Of a stretch of 64,000 nt of DNA, positions 1 through 8,310 are shown piece by piece. The notes under the pieces were generated by a model. That model was not told where the DNA came from. It worked only from the letters and a program-made list of their open reading frames with translations, and did no database searches. The DNA is from Flavobacteriales bacterium (lineage in GTDB: Bacteria; Bacteroidota; Bacteroidia; Flavobacteriales_F; PHOS-HE28), in NCBI GenBank assembly GCA_016710015.1, contig JADJLR010000002.1, positions 644,256 through 708,255 on the forward strand. The letters are read 5' to 3'. How positions within the stretch are numbered: the first letter of the stretch is position 1; the number at the start of each line of letters is the position of its first letter. Made by a program: the position numbers and the translations under genes.

Positions 1-817
1 ACTCCACCCGCGCAGCGATGAAGCACCGGCTGGCGCGGTCCTCGTGCAGGAGCTCGGCGGTGTAGCCCAAGGGATGGAGGAGTTCCAACACCTTCAGCAT
101 ACATACCACCGAGTGGATCTCCATCAGCAGCAATGGTCGCTCACGTTCTAGTGTTTCGAGTGCACCGGAAAGCACCAAGTGCTCCGCGCCTTCCACATCG
201 ATCTTCAGCACGTGGATGGGACCCCAGCCGCAGGATCGCACCAGATCATCCAACCGGTACACCTGGATCTCCGAGCGCACGAAACCGGCACGGGCATAGA
301 CCTCGGCATCCAACGGCGGACTGCCGCTTTCCAAATAGCTGCCAGAACTGGTCTGGTCGTCGATGTTGGTGGAGAGGTTGAAGACCGTGAAGCCGTTGCT
401 GTCGGACAAGGCCACGGGCTGCAGCTCGATGCGGCCGTCCATCCGATTCATCTCCACGTGCTTGCGCAAGCGCCCCAAGTTGGCGGGGTTGGGTTCGAAG
501 GTCACCACCTTGGTGGTGGGGTATTTAGCCGCCATGCCCAAGGTGTGGTAGCCGATGTGCCCGCCGATGTCTAGGACCACGCCCGCTGCGAGCGTTTCAG
601 GCATCGCCTTCCAGATGTGGTCATCGTAGCTGCCCGCGATCATTTCGCGAAATGCCGGCTGCGCATCGTTCACCCACAACTTCAGCCCGCGCAACGGACC
701 GCTCTGCACGGTGTGTTCACCGACGTTGGGAACGCTCTTTCGTGGCTTCGGCGCAGTGCGTGACCACCGCATGATGATCGGTGGTATGAGGTCGCGAAAA
801 AGGCTGCGTAGCGTCAT
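1..817 (-). CDS. FkbM family methyltransferase (3' end cut by window edge)
   Basis: A SAM-dependent methyltransferase of the FkbM family, which often O-methylates sugars of surface glycans. The start is the ATG at 815-817, which overlaps the TGA of the upstream exporter gene by four bases, so the two are translationally coupled. About 272 residues are visible and the frame runs off the left edge. The SAM-binding motif DIGGHIG lies at residues 83-89 and the FkbM hallmark KIDVEGAE is further on. Position directly after the Wzm/Wzt exporter fits modification of the exported polysaccharide. The acceptor cannot be told from sequence. Confidence 0.88.
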   Translation of the reverse strand, partial: MTLRSLFRDLIPPIIMRWSRTAPKPRKSVPNVGEHTVQSGPLRGLKLWVNDAQPAFREMIAGSYDDHIWKAMPETLAAGVVLDIGGHIGYHTLGMAAKYPTTKVVTFEPNPANLGRLRKHVEMNRMDGRIELQPVALSDSNGFTVFNLSTNIDDQTSSGSYLESGSPPLDAEVYARAGFVRSEIQVYRLDDLVRSCGWGPIHVLKIDVEGAEHLVLSGALETLERERPLLLMEIHSVVCMLKVLELLHPLGYTAELLHEDRASRCFIAARVE

Positions 818-2925
818 CGCACCCAATGTAGGGCAGGGCGCAGGGTGCCTTGCCATTTCTGGAACCACGCACCCTGTCGGGGACCTTCCTGCACCACGAT
901 GCTGAGGGCATCCTGCACCAGGAAATGGCGATTGCCTTTGCGCTGAAAGAGCACCGTGATCCGGTATTCGCCATCGTTGAGCAACTGCGCGGGAATGGTG
1001 CAGCGCACGGTGTTCGCACCCAGTGGCCAAAGCGCCGTGCCGATGCGCTCGGTCATGTCCGAAACGAAGGCCAATGCATCCGTATCCGTATGCACGTGCA
1101 GCTGGATGTTGAGGTCGGTGTCCGTGATGGTGAGGTTCCGCAGGTCGAGTTCGATGGTGATGGCGGCCTCGGTGGTGAAGCTGCCCTCGGCGTCGGCACT
1201 GGTGGCACGCAGGGCCATCAGTCGCACCTCGTCGGTTCCGGGAGCATCGGCTTCGGTCCACTGTTGGTGGTCGGTCTGCGCAGCGCATTCGGCCAAGTAG
1301 TCGCGCACCACGCTCACCACTTCACCATCGGTACGCACTGTGCCTTTGTCCAGCCAGATGGCACGGGTACATAGGCTTTGCACGGAGAACATGTTGTGGC
1401 TAACGAAGATGATGGTGCGTCCGGAATCGGCGACCGACCGCATCTGCCCAAGGCAACGTTTCTGGAATTCGGCATCGCCAACGGCCAGCACTTCATCCAC
1501 CACGAGGATGTCCGGCTCCAAGTGCGCGGCGACGGCGAAACCCAGTCGCACTTTCATGCCGCTGCTGTAGCGTTTGATGGGCGTATCGATGTGGTGTTCG
1601 ATGCCGCTGAAGGCGATGATCTCGTCCAACTTGGCATCGATCTCCGCACGGCGCATGCCCATGATGGCCCCGTTGAGGTAGATGTTCTCCATGCCGGTGA
1701 GTTCCGGATGGAAGCCGGTGCCTACTTCCAACAAACTGGATACGCGGCCCTTCATGTGAATGCTACCCGAGGTAGGCAGGGTGATGCGCGAGAGCAGCTT
1801 CAGGACCGTGCTCTTGCCTGCACCGTTCCTACCGATCAAGCCCAGTACTTCGCCCTGCGCCACATCGAACGACACATTCCGAAGTGCCCAGAACTGGTCG
1901 CCCTTGCGCTGGTCTCCTCCCTCCGCACCGGCATTGCGCGGGTCGGCCTTGCCTCGGGTCCTGGCCACGAACGCGTTGAATTCAGAGGCCACCGTCTGGC
2001 GGCCCGTTACACCCAAGCGATACCGCTTGCTCAACCCTTGCGCTTGTATCACCGTTGCGCGCATCAGATCACGTCCGCAAATGAGGCGTTGAACGCGCTG
2101 GAAGACCATGGTCCCTACCAGCAGCATCACCACAGCGGCCATGGTGGAATAGGGCAACAAGCCTAGGTCCAGGGGTGTGCCGAGCAAGGCTGCGCGGAAC
2201 CCTTCGATGATGCCGGCCATGGGGTTGATGAGGATCACGGTGCGCAAGGTGGACCCCTGCGGTACGAGGCTGAGCGGGAAGATGACGGGGCTGCCATACA
2301 TGAGCAATTGGATGCCGAAGCCCAGCAGGAAGCCGAGGTCGCGGAACCGGGTGGTGAGCGCCGCCACGAGCACGCCCACCCCGAAGGCGAGCACCGTCAT
2401 GATAACGATGAGCAATGGAAGCAGAAGTATATCGGGACCAACGCCCCACTTCGCGTCACCCAAGAAGTAATAGCCCAACGCGATCACGAAGAAGGTGGCG
2501 AATTGCACCAAGAAGCTGACCATGGTGGACAAGGTGGTGGCCAACGGCGCGATCAACCGCGGGAAGTAGACCTTGGTCATCAGTGCGGCGTTCCACACCA
2601 AGGTCTGGGAGGTGCGCTGCACCACATTGGCGAAGAAGGTCCACGGTACCACCGCCGCGAGATAGAACAGCACCGGTGGATGCTCCGCTGGTGCCATACG
2701 CGCCAGCATCCCGAAGATCACGGCCAATACCACCGATGTGAGCAGCGGTTGCACCACCTGCCAGAGCGGCCCGAGGATGGTCTGCTTGTACACCGCGAGC
2801 AGATCGCGTTTCACCATCAGGACCAACAGGTCCCGGTAATGCCAAAGCTCTCGCAGATCGATCCGCCACCATCCGTGTGATGGTTCCACCACCACGTCCC
2901 ATTCCGATCGGTGTTGTGTGTCCAT
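814..2925 (-). CDS. Polysaccharide ABC exporter, permease (Wzm) and ATPase (Wzt) read as one fused ORF
   Basis: The N-terminal 280 residues are an ABC-2 type permease with about six membrane segments. From residue 288 follows a Wzt-type ATPase with Walker A GRNGAGKST at 365-373, signature YSSGM, Walker B DILVVDE and a C-terminal Wzt-like carbohydrate-binding region. Such exporters flip undecaprenyl-linked polysaccharide across the inner membrane. The fusion is suspect: removing one G of the GG at 2085-2086 makes the permease end RSFADVI-stop, a usual Wzm ending, with the ATPase ATG (2062-2064) overlapping that TGA. I infer two coupled genes joined by a one-base insertion, real or a sequencing error. 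Start chosen at ATG 2925; GTG 2928 is also possible. Confidence 0.88.
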   Translation of the reverse strand: MDTQHRSEWDVVVEPSHGWWRIDLRELWHYRDLLVLMVKRDLLAVYKQTILGPLWQVVQPLLTSVVLAVIFGMLARMAPAEHPPVLFYLAAVVPWTFFANVVQRTSQTLVWNAALMTKVYFPRLIAPLATTLSTMVSFLVQFATFFVIALGYYFLGDAKWGVGPDILLLPLLIVIMTVLAFGVGVLVAALTTRFRDLGFLLGFGIQLLMYGSPVIFPLSLVPQGSTLRTVILINPMAGIIEGFRAALLGTPLDLGLLPYSTMAAVVMLLVGTMVFQRVQRLICGRDLMRATVIQAQGLSKRYRLGVTGRQTVASEFNAFVARTRGKADPRNAGAEGGDQRKGDQFWALRNVSFDVAQGEVLGLIGRNGAGKSTVLKLLSRITLPTSGSIHMKGRVSSLLEVGTGFHPELTGMENIYLNGAIMGMRRAEIDAKLDEIIAFSGIEHHIDTPIKRYSSGMKVRLGFAVAAHLEPDILVVDEVLAVGDAEFQKRCLGQMRSVADSGRTIIFVSHNMFSVQSLCTRAIWLDKGTVRTDGEVVSVVRDYLAECAAQTDHQQWTEADAPGTDEVRLMALRATSADAEGSFTTEAAITIELDLRNLTITDTDLNIQLHVHTDTDALAFVSDMTERIGTALWPLGANTVRCTIPAQLLNDGEYRITVLFQRKGNRHFLVQDALSIVVQEGPRQGAWFQKWQGTLRPALHWVR

Positions 2926-2964
2926 CACTGGCGGCTCAGGTCTATCGGGCTAAAATACCATGCC

Positions 2965-3106
2965 TTTTAAGCTCACAAAAAAACACAGGGGGAGAGAAAG
3001 GGGGAGGGGGGGGCCCCCCGGGGCCCCGCGGGGGCGGGGGGCCCTTTTTTTTGGTTGTTTTTTTGGGGGCCCCCCGGGAAAAAAAAAACCCAAAGGGAGG
3101 GGACGT
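2965..3106. other. Low-complexity homopolymer stretch, probable unreliable sequence
   Basis: The segment consists almost only of runs of A, G, C and T three to ten bases long, unlike anything else in the window, and encodes nothing recognisable. A 17-bp near-identical direct repeat flanks it (2927-2943 and 3111-3127, one mismatch, beginning ACTGGCGGCT). This looks like bad base calls at a contig join or a mis-collapsed repeat rather than biological sequence. The true distance between the kinase gene and the exporter gene is therefore uncertain. Confidence 0.7.
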
Positions 3107-3107
3107 C

Positions 3108-5537
3108 CTAACTGGCGGCTCCGGTCTCGACCGCGTCCTTGGTCCTCGGCCTTGACGGGAACAGGCCATAGCCGTAGCCGTAGCCATATCCGGTACCATA
3201 GCCATACGCATACCGGTAACCGTAGCCGTAGTTCGTGCTGTAGTAGTACTTGCTCTTCTTGATGCGCACCCCGTTGAGGATGAACCCCGTGTTCGTCGCC
3301 GCATTCCCGTGCAACACCTCCAAGGAGTTGTTCACGTGGTCCTTGCTGGCGAAGCGGGTGTTGAGCACGAACAGTGTGGCATCGGCATGGCGCATCATCA
3401 ACAAGGCATCCGTGATGAGGCCCACTGGCGGCGTGTCGATGAGCACATAGTCGTACTCCGCTGCCGCCTCCATGAACAGAACAGGAAGGTGCTTGCTCAG
3501 GATCAATTCAGACGCGTTCGGCGGTGTCGGGCCGGAAAGCATCACATCGAAATGTTCGAACTGCGTATGTTGCACCACTTCGCGCCAGTTCATCTTGCCG
3601 ATCAGGACCGTGCTGAGGCCGACCTGACTGGTCATGCCGAGACTCGCAGCCACCTTGGGCTTGTGCAGGTCGAGTTCCAGGAGCAACACCTTCTTACCGG
3701 CCTTGGCCAGGATGGCGCTCAAGTTCACCGAGCAGAAGGTTTTCCCCTCGTTCGGTCGGTAGCTGGTAACCAGTACCACTTTGCCACGTCCCTCGGGTGC
3801 TGGCACGTATTCCAAATTGGTGCGAACGGTACGGAATGATTCCGTGATGGCTGCCTTCGGGTCACTGTCCACCACCACGTAGTTGTCCTCTGCCTTCTCA
3901 CTGGCAATGATCTCCCCGAAGACGGGCAATGTGGTCAACTCCTTCAACTGGTCCGCGTTCTCTATGCGATCATAGAACATCACACGGACGAATACCACGG
4001 CCATGGAGATCACCAGACCACCGAGCATGAAGGTGTAGAAGATCTTGAGCTTGTCCGGCCGAACCACGCCCAACGTGCGCGCACTTTCGATCACCTTCGT
4101 CTTGGGAACGATCCCCGCCCGGGCGATCACCGTGCTGGCCCTTTTCTCCAAGAGGAAGAGATACATCTTCTCGTTCACCATAAGGCGCCGTTCGATGTTC
4201 AAAACATCCCGCTGACTCTTGGGCAAGTTGCGGATCATGCCCTCATAGTCACTGGCTTGTTCACCCAGATCGCCCATCTTCTGCTCGATGGCATGCTTCG
4301 CATTCTTGATGTACGTGAGTAGAATAGCCCTGCGGAGTTGGATGGTCGAGTCCAACTCCTGAATGGATATATTGGCCTCGGTCCCAGTGAAAAGGCCCGA
4401 TGTCCGTGCCATTTGCATGCTGTACAACGAACCCAGTGTCTGCTTCAGGAAGTCATCGTCCGTGATGTACAGGGCCGGCGGAAGCAATTTCTCATCCTCA
4501 GAGTTCAGCACGTAGTCCTCGAGTGATTCCATGGACTTCAACTGGATCTCCTGATTCCGCTTCTGGTGGTCGTAGCTGATGAGTTCCGTGAAGTACAGCG
4601 TCTCCTCACGTCCCAGATCCAGGATATTCTTGCTCTCCTTGTAGTTCTGGAGTTCGTCCTCGTGCTGCTCCAGAATGACCGTCACCTCAGCCAACTGCTT
4701 GTCGATGTAATTGAGTGTATTCTCGTTGATGTCGAACTCACTTTGCAAGGTGTACCGCATGTACTCCCGTGAAAGTGTATCCAGGAACATCTTCGCCCGC
4801 ACACCCACCTCGTCCTCCACGGTGATGTCCAGAATGGTGGTGAATTCTTGATTCTTTACACCAATGGTGCTCTTGTACTTGTTGACCAAGGTGTTCCGGT
4901 TGTGCCGCACGAATTGGTAATCCGTTTCCACCAATCGTGGAAGGGTCTGTTCGTTGAAGTAGGGCGAACGCTCCACATTCAGAATAAAGGAATTGTCCGG
5001 GTCTCGCACTTCCTGATCGAAAGGAAATACACGTGTGGTGAGCTTTCCGCCTTGGTCATAGTTCAACTCGAAAGTGTTCAAGTCGATGATCCGCATATCG
5101 AACGGCCGCTCGTTCAAGCGATCGTCCAGCACGTCCATATGGACCACGAAAGGCAGTGTGCCGTATACCTCGGATGTCTTGAAACGACCAACGATATAGT
5201 AGGAGATGTCGAAATCGAGCTTGTCCAAGGTGCGATCCACCAGGTCATACGATGTCAGCACCCGCTTTTGGTTGACGATGTCACTGTAGGACTGCACATA
5301 GCCCAACCCACGGAACATCTGGTTCTGGTAGTCGTAGCTGTCCTGATCCTTCAACAGGATCTGTGTACTGGCACCGTAGATGTCCGGTAATTTGTAGCTG
5401 TATAGATAGGACAGCACAGCGGAAAGTACCAAGGCGACCACCACGAAGTACCAGTTCTTCGATGCGATACGCACGAAGTACCGCAGGTCCTTGGCATCAA
5501 CGATGCTACCGCGGTCCTGGGTCTTGATCGATGCCAT
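3108..5537 (-). CDS. Wzc-like polysaccharide co-polymerase and bacterial tyrosine kinase
   Basis: An 809-residue inner-membrane protein that controls chain length and export of capsule or exopolysaccharide. It has a first membrane helix near residues 28-48, a Wzz-type periplasmic region with long helices, a second helix, and a cytoplasmic BY-kinase domain. The Walker A motif PNEGKT ends at Thr600, Walker A-prime reads LLLELDLHKP, and Walker B is VLIDTPP. The C-terminal tail holds 13 tyrosines between residues 764 and 790, the autophosphorylation cluster typical of BY-kinases. The ATG at 5537 has an AGGA ribosome-binding site about 8 bases upstream. The frame stays open to 6410 but that part lies across the divergent exosortase genes and is not coding here. 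Confidence 0.93.
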   Translation of the reverse strand: MASIKTQDRGSIVDAKDLRYFVRIASKNWYFVVVALVLSAVLSYLYSYKLPDIYGASTQILLKDQDSYDYQNQMFRGLGYVQSYSDIVNQKRVLTSYDLVDRTLDKLDFDISYYIVGRFKTSEVYGTLPFVVHMDVLDDRLNERPFDMRIIDLNTFELNYDQGGKLTTRVFPFDQEVRDPDNSFILNVERSPYFNEQTLPRLVETDYQFVRHNRNTLVNKYKSTIGVKNQEFTTILDITVEDEVGVRAKMFLDTLSREYMRYTLQSEFDINENTLNYIDKQLAEVTVILEQHEDELQNYKESKNILDLGREETLYFTELISYDHQKRNQEIQLKSMESLEDYVLNSEDEKLLPPALYITDDDFLKQTLGSLYSMQMARTSGLFTGTEANISIQELDSTIQLRRAILLTYIKNAKHAIEQKMGDLGEQASDYEGMIRNLPKSQRDVLNIERRLMVNEKMYLFLLEKRASTVIARAGIVPKTKVIESARTLGVVRPDKLKIFYTFMLGGLVISMAVVFVRVMFYDRIENADQLKELTTLPVFGEIIASEKAEDNYVVVDSDPKAAITESFRTVRTNLEYVPAPEGRGKVVLVTSYRPNEGKTFCSVNLSAILAKAGKKVLLLELDLHKPKVAASLGMTSQVGLSTVLIGKMNWREVVQHTQFEHFDVMLSGPTPPNASELILSKHLPVLFMEAAAEYDYVLIDTPPVGLITDALLMMRHADATLFVLNTRFASKDHVNNSLEVLHGNAATNTGFILNGVRIKKSKYYYSTNYGYGYRYAYGYGTGYGYGYGYGLFPSRPRTKDAVETGAAS

Positions 5538-5705
5538 GCTCGTTCCTGGTGGTACCCGTTCCATTAGGAATTGGGGACCGGATGATCCAGCCGTGGCTGA
5601 AGGGCTGCAAATATAGTCGCGTGGAGCCTTTCGCCTAACCATCGACTTAGGCGACCAATGTTGGCAACCTATTGGACGGATCGATCCCAAAGTGATAGCT
5701 TTGCC

Positions 5706-5713
5706 TACCTTTG
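5706..5713 (+). promoter_or_regulatory. Possible Bacteroidota -7 element for the exosortase operon
   Basis: TACCTTTG matches the TAnnTTTG consensus of Bacteroidota primary promoters and lies 24 bases before the PID-CTERM start codon. No TTTG -33 element is seen at the usual distance, so the call is weak. Confidence 0.35.
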
Positions 5714-5736
5714 ATCGCATTTCCTGCTTCCGGACC

Positions 5737-5952
5737 ATGAAGAACGTGTTACGTATTGTCTTTTCACTGATCTTGGTGACACTTCCATTCGCCAATGCGG
5801 TGATGGCAACTGGCATTGGTGGGCCTCCGCCCTGTTGGCCGCCACCCTGTATCCCCATTGATGGTGGATTGAGTTTGCTGATCGCCGCAGGAACCATTCT
5901 TGGTGGGAAAAAGGCGCTGGACCTTCGCCGCTCCCGTAAGCGCTCTGCTTGA
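5737..5952 (+). CDS. PID-CTERM sorting-domain mini-protein
   Basis: A 71-residue protein made almost entirely of targeting signals. An N-terminal signal peptide covers residues 1-21 and ends in an AxA-like site. A short Pro/Cys-rich stretch (Cys33, Cys38) follows, then PIDGG at 40-44, a hydrophobic helix, and a basic tail (RRSRKR). This is the layout of exosortase substrates of the PID-CTERM type. If both ends are removed, only about 20 residues remain as mature product. The downstream exosortase starts on its stop codon (TGATG), which supports an enzyme-substrate pair. The ATG at 5737 is preferred over upstream starts because the signal peptide begins there. The function of the mature peptide is unknown. 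Confidence 0.8.
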   Translation: MKNVLRIVFSLILVTLPFANAVMATGIGGPPPCWPPPCIPIDGGLSLLIAAGTILGGKKALDLRRSRKRSA

Positions 5953-6506
5953 TGCCGATGCCCCTCACCGCTACGGTGGTGAAAGGTGACCCTGTTGTTC
6001 GCTTCCTGCTCCTTGCTGTTGTCCTTTACGTGGGATGGTACGCGCTGTACGAGTTCGTCCTGCATCCGATGGGTGTGCTGGACCGCGCCACGATCGACTC
6101 GCTCATTAGTTGGGCATCCGTGATCCTCACTGGCTTGGGGTACGAGTTGATCCCGGAACCCGCCAATGTGGAGAACATCCGCACCATAGGCGTTCAAGGT
6201 GGGCATCTGCTCTGGATCGGTGACCCCTGCAACGGTGTAGGTCTGTTCGCCGTTTACTTGATCTTCTTGATCGCCTACCCCGGACCGTGGCGGCACAAAC
6301 TCTGGTTCGGTGCATTGGGACTCCTTACCATCCACTTGATCAATGCGCTGCGCGTGGCCGCCCTGTGCATCATTGTGAAGTACGATTACGAGCTGCTCAA
6401 CTTCAACCACGACTACACCTTCTATGTGGTGGTGTACGGATGGGTCTTCCTACTCTGGGCCATTTGGGTCCGGAAGTTCGCCCCCAAGACCCCGGTTCGG
6501 GCATGA
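5952..6506 (+). CDS. Exosortase/archaeosortase family protein
   Basis: A 184-residue polytopic membrane cysteine transpeptidase that cuts C-terminal sorting signals and is thought to transfer the protein to a surface anchor. The family's catalytic triad is visible: Cys93 in GDPCNGVG, Arg134 in NALRVA and His153 in NHDYTFY, each at a membrane boundary as in known exosortases. It starts at an ATG overlapping the PID-CTERM stop and overlaps the next gene by ATGA, giving a tight three-gene operon. The substrate is probably the adjacent PID-CTERM peptide. I think the subfamily is the one called exosortase X but cannot verify the number. The locus is divergent from the polysaccharide export genes, a pairing known for other exosortases. 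Confidence 0.88.
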   Translation: MPMPLTATVVKGDPVVRFLLLAVVLYVGWYALYEFVLHPMGVLDRATIDSLISWASVILTGLGYELIPEPANVENIRTIGVQGGHLLWIGDPCNGVGLFAVYLIFLIAYPGPWRHKLWFGALGLLTIHLINALRVAALCIIVKYDYELLNFNHDYTFYVVVYGWVFLLWAIWVRKFAPKTPVRA

Positions 6507-6973
6507 GCCGAAAAGTACTGATCGGAGGGATCGTAGTGATCGCGATCGTGCTCGGAGCCTTGCGGGAATTCCTCTTCCTGAACCTGAATTACGCCATCGA
6601 CCACCTCGCCAACCACCGTACCGTTTCATACGCCCACAGTGCGTTCCGAGCAGCCATCGACGGTTGGTCCTTGGGTGGATTACGATCCTTGAAGTGGATC
6701 TTCTCCGCCTTCTTCATCGGCGCCAACCTGTTGCTTGCTCTGGGCTTGTCCCGCATCCTCTTCGGCGACCACCGTTATCGGAAGCTCTTGATCTTGGCAT
6801 TTCTCGGGATCGCTGCGTTCGCCTTCGTGTTGAACATGCTGGGAAGGAACATCCCCGGACTGGGCGACGTGGCCGTGAAGTTGTTGCATGTGTTGCAATA
6901 CCCGGTGATGCTTTTCTTCCTTTGGGCGGCGACTTGGCTCGGTGCTGCGCCGCATGCCGGTCGCGCGGGTTAG
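6503..6973 (+). CDS. Exosortase-associated small membrane protein
   Basis: A 156-residue protein with an N-terminal helix and about three further membrane segments, no enzymatic motif seen. Its ATG overlaps the exosortase stop (ATGA), so it is translationally coupled. Small membrane partners of this size accompany several Bacteroidota exosortases, and this is probably the cognate one. Its role, perhaps substrate presentation or stabilising the sortase, is inference from the operon only. Confidence 0.75.
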   Translation: MSRKVLIGGIVVIAIVLGALREFLFLNLNYAIDHLANHRTVSYAHSAFRAAIDGWSLGGLRSLKWIFSAFFIGANLLLALGLSRILFGDHRYRKLLILAFLGIAAFAFVLNMLGRNIPGLGDVAVKLLHVLQYPVMLFFLWAATWLGAAPHAGRAG

Positions 6974-7002
6974 CTTTGGCCACACCGCATCCAACCGATC
7001 AC

Positions 7003-8301
7003 ATGCAACGAGACACCCCCATCTTCGACCTCATCACCCAAGAGAAATGGCGCCAGACCAAGGGTTTGGAATTGATCGCCAGCGAGAATTACGTGAGCGA
7101 TCAGGTTCTAGAGGCCATGGGTTCCGTGCTGACGAACAAGTACGCGGAAGGTCTACCGGGTAAGCGCTATTACGGCGGCTGTGAATTCGTGGATCAGGTG
7201 GAGAACCTCGCGATCGATCGGGTGAAGACCTTGTTCGGTGCCGCTTGGGCCAACGTGCAACCCCATAGCGGTGCTCAAGCCAATGCCGCCGTGATGCTGG
7301 CCTGCTTGAAACCCGGCGATACCATCTTGGGCTTCGACCTGAGCCATGGCGGTCACCTCACCCACGGCAGCCCGGTCAATTTCAGCGGGAAACTCTACCG
7401 CGCTACGTTCTATGGCGTGCATCGGGAGACCGGTCGTGTGGAAATGGAGATGGTGCGGAAGATGGCCCTTCAGGAAAAGCCGAAACTCATCATTTGCGGC
7501 GCAAGTGCGTACAGCCGCGATTGGGATTATGTCGCCTTCCGAAAGATCGCCGACGAGGTCGGAGCCTTGTTACTTGCGGACATCAGCCACCCGGCCGGCT
7601 TGATCGCGGCCAAACTGCTGAACGACCCGTTGCCCCATTGCCATGTGGTGACCACCACCACCCACAAGACTTTACGGGGTCCGCGTGGTGGATTGATCAT
7701 GATGGGCCAGGACTTCGCCAATCCATGGGGCTTGAAAACACCCAAGGGGGAGTCGCGCATGATGAGTGCGGTCTTGGATAGCGGTGTATTCCCCGGCACA
7801 CAAGGTGGTCCGTTGGAACATGTGATCGCGGCCAAGGCGATCGCCTTCGGTGAGGCACTGGAACCCTCCTACACGAGCTATTGCGAACAAGTGATCGCGA
7901 ATGCCAAGGTGATGGCCAAGGGCTTCGTGGAGCAAGGTTACCAAGTGATCAGCGATGGCACGGACAACCACTGTATGCTGATCGATCTGCGTTCCAAGGA
8001 CATCACCGGCAAGGATGCCGAATTGGCGCTGGGCAAGGTGGACATCACCGTGAACAAGAACATGGTGCCCTTCGATACCCAAAGTCCTTTCGTGACCAGT
8101 GGCATCCGGGTTGGTACACCAGCAGTGACCACGCGCGGCTTGAAAGAAGCGGAGTGTGCGCAGATCGTGCAATTGATCGATGCTGCTTTGATGAATCGCG
8201 ATTCGCCTTCAGAGTTGGATCGGATCCGATTCCAAGTGAACGGCATGATGCGCCTGAAGCCGTTATCCGAGCGCAGTGTCCCAACTCCCCTACCTCACTG
8301 A
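7003..8301 (+). CDS. glyA: Serine hydroxymethyltransferase
   Basis: Converts serine and tetrahydrofolate to glycine and 5,10-methylene-tetrahydrofolate, a PLP-dependent cytoplasmic enzyme supplying one-carbon units. The 432-residue length is normal for the family. Visible motifs are ELIASENY, NKYAEGLPGKRYYGG, QPHSGAQAN, and TTTTHKTLRGPRGG with the PLP lysine at residue 222. The ATG at 7003 matches the family N-terminus (IFDLI..E). It lies 29 bases after the exosortase operon and may be transcribed with it, but has no functional link to it. Confidence 0.97.
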   Translation: MQRDTPIFDLITQEKWRQTKGLELIASENYVSDQVLEAMGSVLTNKYAEGLPGKRYYGGCEFVDQVENLAIDRVKTLFGAAWANVQPHSGAQANAAVMLACLKPGDTILGFDLSHGGHLTHGSPVNFSGKLYRATFYGVHRETGRVEMEMVRKMALQEKPKLIICGASAYSRDWDYVAFRKIADEVGALLLADISHPAGLIAAKLLNDPLPHCHVVTTTTHKTLRGPRGGLIMMGQDFANPWGLKTPKGESRMMSAVLDSGVFPGTQGGPLEHVIAAKAIAFGEALEPSYTSYCEQVIANAKVMAKGFVEQGYQVISDGTDNHCMLIDLRSKDITGKDAELALGKVDITVNKNMVPFDTQSPFVTSGIRVGTPAVTTRGLKEAECAQIVQLIDAALMNRDSPSELDRIRFQVNGMMRLKPLSERSVPTPLPH

Positions 8302-8310
8302 GCAACGGCT

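Noticed and set aside
814..2925. A natural fused ABC exporter
   Set aside because: The one-base explanation gives two standard proteins with a standard TGATG junction, and other genes of the window show the same kind of error.
5538..6410. N-terminal extension of the tyrosine kinase frame to 1100 residues
   Set aside because: The extra part lies opposite the PID-CTERM and exosortase genes, reads as low-complexity sequence, and the canonical kinase start with a ribosome-binding site is at 5537.
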